DNA from: Gardnerella vaginalis 1500E | GTDB taxonomy: Bacteria; Actinomycetota; Actinomycetes; Actinomycetales; Bifidobacteriaceae | Assembly (NCBI RefSeq): GCF_000263595.1 | Contig: NZ_ADES01000011.1 | Coordinates: forward strand, 83,684-147,683 | DNA: 64,000 bases | Reading direction: 5' to 3' | Shown here: piece by piece, positions 58,062-64,000 of the stretch | Layout: each line of letters begins with the position of its first letter | Numbering within the stretch: the stretch's first letter is position 1 | Position numbers and translations under genes: made by a program | Notes under the pieces: model-generated | Databases searched by the model: none | What the model was told of the DNA's origin: nothing | Seen by the model: only the letters and a program-made list of their open reading frames with translations

Positions 58062-59318
58062 ATGAGTGTTGATGTGCCATCTAAAAAAGAATTGTTGCAG
58101 TTTGTAGGCAATATTACTTATGGAGATTTTTCCAGCTCAAGTTTGCAAGATTATTCGCATGATTCTTGCTATGAGCAAAGTGGCGGAGCTTTCCATCTTT
58201 CATCAGTTTTACCAGCTTTAAGCGATGCAATTGGCGCTCCTGTAAGTACTAAAGTGCATGAAAATCCAGCTTTTTTGCGTGAAAGTCTTGGTTTTCCTAA
58301 AGTAAAATCTGCAATTGTTGTTTTAGTTGATGGATTGGGATACTGGAATATTCTAATGCGTCAAGGTCATGCGCCATATTTGCGTTCTCTTTTAAATGAG
58401 CCTAAAAATCAGCGTCCTATTAAATCTTGTATCCCAAGCACAACTGTTGCTGCAATGGCAACGTTTGGTACAGGCACATGCCCAGGTCTTACTTGTATGA
58501 CTGGCTATACTCAAAAAAATGCTCAAACTGGTAAGATTGCTCAACTTATTCAATTTAAAGATGCTCCAAATCCTCTTGAATTGCAGCAGCAGCAAACAGT
58601 ATTTGAAAGCTTAGTTTCTAAAGGTTTTCGTGCAGATAGTATTAGCTTGCCTAAGTTTGAAAATTCTCCACTTACTCAAGCTGCTTTTCGCGGAGCTACT
58701 TATATTACTGCTGGAACTCCTAGAGCTAGAATTATGAAAGCTGCTGATACTACTAAAACTCCAGGATTAACTTATTTGTATTTAAGAGACACGGATAAGG
58801 TTGGTCATAATTATGGATGGGATTCCGAACAGTGGGTTGCTGCTTTTGAGCAAGTTGATTCGCAGTTGCGCTTGTTGCAACGAAATTGTGCTAAAGGTAC
58901 TTTGATTGTTATTACTGCCGACCACGGTATGATTCAATCTGATTCTAACTCTCGTATTGATATTGCTAAAAGCGAAGAGTTAATGCGCGGAGTTGAACTG
59001 GTAGGTGGAGAACCTCGCTCTGTTATGCTTTATGCAAATAAAAACACTGATCCTGAAGATATTATTGAAAGATGGCGCAAAATTATTGGTGAAAATGCGC
59101 TTATTCGCAGCAAAAAGCAAGCTATTTTAGATGGTGTTTTTGGCAAGGTTGACCCGCGCGCAGAATCTGTTCTTGGCGACGTTTTAGTTCAGGCTCGTAA
59201 CGCTTTCACTATTGTCGATTCTAGAACTCAAACAGAAAAAGCTATGAGCTTACCAAGTGTTCACGGGTCAATGACTCACATGGAAGTGGATATTCCATGT
59301 CTTATTGATTTAGTGTGA
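58062..59318 (+). CDS. Alkaline-phosphatase-superfamily phosphodiesterase (NPP-like)
   Basis: About 418 residues. Metal-binding Asp in AIVVLVDGLGYWN, nucleophile Thr in CIPSTTVAAMATFGTG, DTDKVGHNYGWDSEQWV, and VITADHGMIQSD near the end: the metal-site order of nucleotide pyrophosphatases/phosphodiesterases. No signal peptide, so probably cytoplasmic; the substrate is unknown. ATG 58062 is preferred, but GTG 58011 also opens the frame and neither has a clear ribosome-binding site. The family often lies near sepH in actinobacteria. Confidence 0.85.
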   Translation: MSVDVPSKKELLQFVGNITYGDFSSSSLQDYSHDSCYEQSGGAFHLSSVLPALSDAIGAPVSTKVHENPAFLRESLGFPKVKSAIVVLVDGLGYWNILMRQGHAPYLRSLLNEPKNQRPIKSCIPSTTVAAMATFGTGTCPGLTCMTGYTQKNAQTGKIAQLIQFKDAPNPLELQQQQTVFESLVSKGFRADSISLPKFENSPLTQAAFRGATYITAGTPRARIMKAADTTKTPGLTYLYLRDTDKVGHNYGWDSEQWVAAFEQVDSQLRLLQRNCAKGTLIVITADHGMIQSDSNSRIDIAKSEELMRGVELVGGEPRSVMLYANKNTDPEDIIERWRKIIGENALIRSKKQAILDGVFGKVDPRAESVLGDVLVQARNAFTIVDSRTQTEKAMSLPSVHGSMTHMEVDIPCLIDLV

Positions 59319-59369
59319 ATTTTTTAGCGTAAATTGCGTAGTAAAAAATTCGCTCTAAAATCAAAAGAA

Positions 59370-60635
59370 TCAGCCTTCACCGAATAAAATCTCATCCCAG
59401 CTTGGAACTGCAGCTCTTCCACTTCGTCTCTTATTGTTATTGTGATCTTCATGATTTAAAGAGTTTTTCTTAGCAGAATCAGACTCTTGATTAGTGTCAA
59501 ACTCAGCTTCATGATTTGCAGAAGTGGTATTCAAAGATTTTGCAGCATCAGAATTTATTTTTCCTGCGTTTTCAGATACTTCAACTCTTTTTGCTTTCTC
59601 GGCTTTTTCGGTTTGCTTTACTTTGTCTGCCAAAGATTTTTGTGCTTCACTCGAGTCGTAAGAAAGAATACTAGATGATGCATCTTGATTTTCGTCATAA
59701 TCTGACTGTATAAGCGAAGGTTGCTGAGCTCTGCTGCTATTTGATAGCGCGTTTTCGTCCAATTCATTTGAAGAATCTGCGATTTGCCTAGTTTTTGCGC
59801 GCTTATTCTCTTGATTAGAATTAGAACTATCAGAAATATCCGAACTGTTCGAATCAATTTCAGAAAGCTTATCACTATTTCGAAGCTCCCATTGTGATAC
59901 AGCGCGTTCAATTCTTGCTGAACGAATTGAATTTCCCGGCAACTCTTCTGTTGAAAATGGGAAGTTTATGCTTACGGTGTCACGATACATTCCGCCGTAT
60001 TGCGCTTGCTTAGCGGCATCATTACCATTTGCATCTTCGCCAAGAAGTAAACGAGAAGATGGATTAGCGCATGTTACTGAGTTGTCATGCATATTCCATG
60101 TCCACTCAGCTTTAATAGTTCGTGTTGCAGTTTTGAAAGTAGCGCTAATAAGCCACGGCTCTAAGCCTCGGCGTGTTGCGCGCCATTGAACTGTTTCCAT
60201 ACCAATATGGGCTTTGGCAAGAGTTCGCTCTATTAAATCTGCAAGTGTGCGCATATTGCTTTGTTTTGGTGCAGGAACAAGCAGGAATTGCTCAATAGCG
60301 TACTGTTTTTCTGTTTCTACTCCAGCAGAAAATCGCCTTACTTGGGCTTCGCTTACGTTATAGCGTTTAGCAACGTGGCTTGGATCAACTCCAGCGCGAA
60401 TTAAAGCCTGAATCTGCGAAATAGGCAGGGTAGCGTTCGACGATGCTGCAGATACGTTATTATCTGCCGAATTATTATCGCTATGCTTTTTAGTAATCTT
60501 TTGTGATTCAGCGATAGCGTGTTCCAGCGTGTCGTCCACTTTAATGCTTAACGGCGTGTTTCCAAAAATAAAAATCAAATTGCCGTCTGCATCAACATGG
60601 TCAAAACTCGCCTCTTTTGGCGGATTTTCAAGCAT
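59370..60635 (-). CDS. sepH: Septation protein SepH (DUF3071)
   Basis: 421 residues. The N-terminal SepH domain includes VDADGNLIFIFGNTPLSIKV, a helix-turn-helix (ISQIQALIRAGVDPSHVAKRYNVSEAQVRRFSAGV) and QYAIEQFLLVPAP. A long Ser/Asn/Asp/Glu-rich disordered region (~235-400) leads to a conserved tail GRAAVPSWDEILFG. In actinobacteria SepH binds FtsZ and promotes its assembly at division sites. Convergent with the phosphodiesterase gene and divergent from DUF4193. Confidence 0.92.
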   Translation of the reverse strand: MLENPPKEASFDHVDADGNLIFIFGNTPLSIKVDDTLEHAIAESQKITKKHSDNNSADNNVSAASSNATLPISQIQALIRAGVDPSHVAKRYNVSEAQVRRFSAGVETEKQYAIEQFLLVPAPKQSNMRTLADLIERTLAKAHIGMETVQWRATRRGLEPWLISATFKTATRTIKAEWTWNMHDNSVTCANPSSRLLLGEDANGNDAAKQAQYGGMYRDTVSINFPFSTEELPGNSIRSARIERAVSQWELRNSDKLSEIDSNSSDISDSSNSNQENKRAKTRQIADSSNELDENALSNSSRAQQPSLIQSDYDENQDASSSILSYDSSEAQKSLADKVKQTEKAEKAKRVEVSENAGKINSDAAKSLNTTSANHEAEFDTNQESDSAKKNSLNHEDHNNNKRRSGRAAVPSWDEILFGEG

Positions 60636-60793
60636 TGTGCACCACTTTCTTCGCTTTTAACAATACTATGTATATACTTTAGTCCATACACTGCATTCTT
60701 TACCATTCTATATAAGATAAAATGTGTGTATTATATGCGGGGTGGCATTAATGTATGCTATGCGCGTAGGTAGCTTAAAACGAAAGGACCATA

Positions 60794-61087
60794 ATGGCAC
60801 AGGATTATGATTCTCCTCGTAGTAAAGATGAGGACGAAGAGTCGTTGGAAGCTTTGAGCAAAAGCTCTCAAAATTCCAGCAGCGACATTGACGATGATGA
60901 GAATGCTATTGCTGAAGACTACGAGTTACCAGGTGCTGATTTAAGCAATGAAGATGCGTCTGTAACTGTTATTCCTATGCAAGGTGATGAATTTATTTGT
61001 TCTGAATGTTTCCTTGTAAAACATCGTAGTCAATTAGCAGAAACTACGGCTGACGGACAGCCTGTTTGCAAGGAGTGCGCAGCTTAA
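60794..61087 (+). CDS. DUF4193 family protein
   Basis: 97 residues. N-terminal acidic stretch, then CSECFLV-like SECFLVKHRSQLAE and PVCKECAA: two CxxC-type pairs that probably bind zinc. A small actinobacteria-specific family of unknown role, usually beside sepH and dut as here. CGAAAGGA precedes the ATG. Its stop codon directly abuts the dut start. Confidence 0.92.
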   Translation: MAQDYDSPRSKDEDEESLEALSKSSQNSSSDIDDDENAIAEDYELPGADLSNEDASVTVIPMQGDEFICSECFLVKHRSQLAETTADGQPVCKECAA

Positions 61088-61567
61088 ATGGCATACGACG
61101 AGACCTACACTGGCCCCGAGCAGGTTGAGGTACTAATTCAGTATCTCGATGGCGAATCCTCCACTATGCAGCCGCTTTGCTATGCGCATGCTGGCGATGC
61201 TGGTGCAGACTTGCGTACTACTGAGGATATTACTTTGCGTCCATTTGAACGTGCTTTAGTTCCAACTGGGGTTGCTATTGCTTTGCCAGCTGGATACGTT
61301 GCTTTGGTTCATCCTCGTTCTGGTCTTGCCGCAAAACAGGGCGTAACTGTGTTGAATGCTCCTGGAACGGTTGATGCTGGGTATCGTGGCGAAATTAAAG
61401 TGCCGCTTATTAATTTAGATCCAGAAAATACCGTGAAGTTTAATCGCGGCGATCGTATTGCTCAATTGGTTATACAGCGTTATGTAGAAGCACAATTTAT
61501 TCCAGCAACACAATTGCCTGGTTCTGATCGTTCAAATAAAGGCTTTGGCTCAACCGGAGTACAATAA
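61088..61567 (+). CDS. dut: dUTP diphosphatase
   Basis: A 159-residue trimeric dUTPase, which keeps uracil out of DNA and supplies dUMP. Motifs: HAGDAGADLRT (1), HPRSGLAAKQG (2), NAPGTVDAGYRGEIKVPLIN (3), NRGDRIAQLV (4), and GSDRSNKGFGSTG (5). Start directly after DUF4193, with AAGGAG in that gene, so the two are coupled. Confidence 0.97.
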   Translation: MAYDETYTGPEQVEVLIQYLDGESSTMQPLCYAHAGDAGADLRTTEDITLRPFERALVPTGVAIALPAGYVALVHPRSGLAAKQGVTVLNAPGTVDAGYRGEIKVPLINLDPENTVKFNRGDRIAQLVIQRYVEAQFIPATQLPGSDRSNKGFGSTGVQ

Positions 61568-61576
61568 TTTTTTAGT

Positions 61577-61612
61577 AAATCCGACCAGTTTTAGCGCTGA
61601 GTCGGATTTATT
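61577..61612 (+). terminator. Terminator of dut
   Basis: AAATCCGA (61577-61584) pairs with TCGGATTT (61602-61609). Confidence 0.65.
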
Positions 61613-61688
61613 GTATTATTTGGCAATTTTGTAGAGCATAACGCATTTTTGCGGGTAGGATAGTAGACAATACAGGAGGTGTGCTGCG

Positions 61689-64000
61689 ATGGGTGAACTT
61701 CAAGATGATGTAAAAGGCGCTCATAGGCTTGGATGCGAAATCAGTGAGGATTCTCGTAACCCATTGCTGCCAATATTAAACATGTGCAAGTGGCATCATC
61801 CCGATGAAGACATGACTATTCTTCATCGTGCCTACTCCCGTGCGGTAAAACAGCATACAGGTCAGCGTCGTAAATCAGGCGAGCCTTATATTATTCACCC
61901 TCTTGCAGTTGCGCAGATTCTTGCAGATCTTGGTATGGGGCCGATTGTTGTTGCAGCAGGATTATTGCACGACACTGTTGAAGATACTGATTACACGTTA
62001 GAAGAATGTCGTGCAGAATTTGGTGACACTGTAGCTGGATTAGTTGATGGTGTTACAAAAATCTCCAAGATGGAGTATGGCGAAAGCGCACAAGCTGAAA
62101 CAATTCGAAAAATGGTTGTTGCTATGAGCCGAGATGTACGAGTGCTTGTTGTAAAACTTGCAGATCGTCTTCATAATGCAAGAACCTGGAGATATGTTAA
62201 GCCATCAAGTTCTCACAAAAAAGCTCGAGAAACTCTTGACGTGTATGCTCCTCTTGCAAACCGTCTTGGTATGAATGCTATTAAAACTGAACTTGAAGAA
62301 CTTAGCTTCAAAGTACTTTATGCAAAAATTTATAACGAAATTGTTGTACTTGTTGCTCGTAGAGCTGGTCAGCGCGAAGTTTATTTGCGTCAAATTCTTG
62401 AAGAAATCAACGAAGATTTAGCAGTTCAACACATAGAAGCATCCGTAAAGGGTCGTCCAAAAGATTATTTCTCGATTTATCAAAAAATGATAGTTCGCGG
62501 TCATGATTTTGAGAATATTTACGATCTTGTTGGCGTTCGAATTATTGTTGACTCCATTCGAGACTGCTATGCCGCATTAGGAGCGGTTCATGCGCGTTGG
62601 AGCCCTGTTCCAGGACGTTTTAAGGACTATATTGCAACTCCTAAACTAAATATGTATCAGAGCTTGCATACTACTGTTGTTGGCCCTGGTGGAAAGCCTG
62701 TAGAAATTCAGATTCGTACTTGGGATATGCATAGGCGTGCTGAATTTGGTATTGCTGCACACTGGAAGTACAAGGCAAATGGCCAGGCTGGTAGAGCTTT
62801 AAGTAAGCCAGACAGAGATGACCGTAAGCGTGAAGGTGAGCTTGAAGAACGTAAAGAGCTTAGTGAAGCAGATAATCTTAAGTGGATTCAGCAGCTTGCT
62901 GATTGGACTAGTGAAACGCCTGATTCTGATGAGTTCTTAGGTTCATTAAAGCAAGATCTTGGAGCTTCTGAAGTTTACGTGTTTACTCCAAAGGGAAGCA
63001 TTGTTGCTCTTCCTCAGGATGCAACGCCTGTTGATTTCGCTTATTCGGTTCACACTGAAGTCGGTCACCGAATGATGGGCGCAAGAGTGAACGGAAGATT
63101 AGTTCCTTTGGACACTAAGCTTACAAATGGTGACACGGTTGAAGTTCTTACTTCAAAGTCAGATACCGCCGGCCCATCTCGTGATTGGCTGAGTTTTGTC
63201 AAAAGCCCACGTGCTCGAAACAAGATTCGTCAGTGGTTTAGCAAGGAACGTCGCTCTGAAGCCATTGAAGAGGGCAAGGACGAGCTAACTCGTGCCATGC
63301 GTAAACGTAACTTGCCTTTAACTACTTTGATGACACAGCAGGCTTTAATTGGCGTTGCGGATGAACTTAATTTGCCAGCTAATGTTGAATCATTGTACGC
63401 AGCTATTGGCGAAGGACAAGTTTCTACTCAAAATGTTATTTCTAGACTTGTTAAAGATGCAGGTGCCGATGAGGTTGCAGAAGAAGTAGAGCAGGAAGCA
63501 TTACCTCTTAAGAATGTAGAGCGCAATAGAAAATCTAATGGTGCTTTAGGTGTTTCCGTTAAGGGTGTTGGAGACGTTTGGGTAAAGCTTGCAAGATGTT
63601 GTATGCCTGTTCCAGGAGATAACATCATTGGTTTTATTACTAGAAATCAAGGCGTGTCTGTGCATCGAACTGACTGCCAGAATATGCTTGATTTACAAAA
63701 AACTCAGCCTGAACGAGTTATTCCTGTTCAATGGACCAGCGATAAAGGTTTGTTCTTAGTAAAGGTTCAGGTTGAAGCTTTGGATAGGCAACACTTGCTA
63801 TCTGATGTTACTCGCGTACTTTCGGATCATGGCGTAAATATTCTTTCCGGAACTATTGCCACTGGAGATGATCGTGTTGCAACAAGCCAGTTTACGTTTG
63901 AAATGGCAGACCCTCAGCATCTGAACACGCTTTTGGCTGCTATTCGTAAGATTGAAGGCGTTTTTGACGTCTATCGTATTACTGGCGCAAAAGATAGCGC
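61689..64000 (+). CDS. rel: Bifunctional (p)ppGpp synthetase/hydrolase Rel, lacking only the extreme 3' end
   Basis: The frame runs from ATG 61689 (AGGAGGTG upstream) to the window edge, 770 codons. The HD hydrolase domain has HDTVEDT and KLADRLHNARTW. The synthetase domain has GRPKDYFSIYQKM, DLVGVRIIV, GRFKDYIATPK and NMYQSLHTT; RFKD is the bifunctional Rel form, so it both makes and degrades (p)ppGpp. Then TGS (VYVFTPKGSIVALP), the conserved-cysteine zinc-finger region (KLARCCMPVPGD) and an ACT domain (DRQHLLSDVTRVLSDHGVNI). The end of ACT is reached, so few residues are missing. Confidence 0.97.
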   Translation, partial: MGELQDDVKGAHRLGCEISEDSRNPLLPILNMCKWHHPDEDMTILHRAYSRAVKQHTGQRRKSGEPYIIHPLAVAQILADLGMGPIVVAAGLLHDTVEDTDYTLEECRAEFGDTVAGLVDGVTKISKMEYGESAQAETIRKMVVAMSRDVRVLVVKLADRLHNARTWRYVKPSSSHKKARETLDVYAPLANRLGMNAIKTELEELSFKVLYAKIYNEIVVLVARRAGQREVYLRQILEEINEDLAVQHIEASVKGRPKDYFSIYQKMIVRGHDFENIYDLVGVRIIVDSIRDCYAALGAVHARWSPVPGRFKDYIATPKLNMYQSLHTTVVGPGGKPVEIQIRTWDMHRRAEFGIAAHWKYKANGQAGRALSKPDRDDRKREGELEERKELSEADNLKWIQQLADWTSETPDSDEFLGSLKQDLGASEVYVFTPKGSIVALPQDATPVDFAYSVHTEVGHRMMGARVNGRLVPLDTKLTNGDTVEVLTSKSDTAGPSRDWLSFVKSPRARNKIRQWFSKERRSEAIEEGKDELTRAMRKRNLPLTTLMTQQALIGVADELNLPANVESLYAAIGEGQVSTQNVISRLVKDAGADEVAEEVEQEALPLKNVERNRKSNGALGVSVKGVGDVWVKLARCCMPVPGDNIIGFITRNQGVSVHRTDCQNMLDLQKTQPERVIPVQWTSDKGLFLVKVQVEALDRQHLLSDVTRVLSDHGVNILSGTIATGDDRVATSQFTFEMADPQHLNTLLAAIRKIEGVFDVYRITGAKDS

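Overview
The window is a piece of chromosome from a low-GC member of the Bifidobacteriaceae, most likely Gardnerella. That assignment is inference. It rests on an actinobacterial gene order (tyrS, HAD phosphatase, tlyA, NAD kinase, recN; sigA, parE; sepH, DUF4193, dut, rel), on actinobacteria-specific families (SepH, DUF4193, DUF501) and on an AT-rich composition that is unusual for bifidobacteria. The tRNA gene lacks an encoded CCA. The only genes of clearly foreign origin are in a segment of about 5.5 kb at 37.7-43.2 kb.

Layout. 1-8.5 kb: the end of mfd; a convergent three-gene ABC importer under a TPP riboswitch, so probably a thiamine-precursor transporter; enolase; an L-2-hydroxyacid/lactate dehydrogenase; an FtsB-like divisome protein; and a DUF501-Ppx/GppA fusion. 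8.6-11.3 kb: tRNA-Leu(UAA), a secreted Lys/Arg-rich protein and a CDF metal exporter with a coding minisatellite. 11.4-21.2 kb: a SpoU methyltransferase, pheS-pheT, argR-argG-argH (without the argCJBDF genes that sit between pheT and argR in bifidobacteria) and tyrS. 21.3-28.5 kb: a protein with a disordered Arg/Asn-rich N-terminus and TPR-like helices, G3P-phosphatase-like HAD, tlyA, nadK, recN, a second HAD, and RNase P RNA on the minus strand. 28.7-37.4 kb: long-form hpf, secA, a small membrane protein, plsC-like acyltransferase, a PASTA Ser/Thr kinase and a polyprenyl synthetase.

37.6-44.0 kb: a DUF4192 gene is split by a streptococcal-type macrolide-resistance segment that looks like Mega. 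It carries mef and msr(D), each with its own leader peptide (MTASMRLR and MYLIFM) and attenuator hairpins, three small minus-strand genes, a frameshifted and truncated umuC, and a small ORF resembling a serine-recombinase tail. 44.1-64 kb: sigA, parE, then an accessory block between parE and parC (a MqsA-like/Panacea antitoxin-type protein with no visible toxin, an MFS transporter, an LPXTG surface protein with a G9 tract, and a zinc-ribbon/PASTA membrane protein), then parC, a phosphodiesterase, sepH, DUF4193, dut and a nearly complete bifunctional rel.

How the genes work together. Most of the window is housekeeping: glycolysis and lactate formation, translation (PheRS, TyrRS, TlyA, HPF, RNase P), DNA repair and topology (Mfd, RecN, topoisomerase IV), secretion (SecA), division (FtsB-like, SepH), PASTA kinase signalling and the stringent response. 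The least ordinary parts are the resistance island, the G9 tract in the surface-protein gene, the orphan Panacea protein and the riboswitch that redefines the ABC importer. I found no convincing wholly new multi-gene system. The best candidates for under-described biology are the parE-parC accessory block and the two low-complexity proteins at 8.9 and 21.3 kb.
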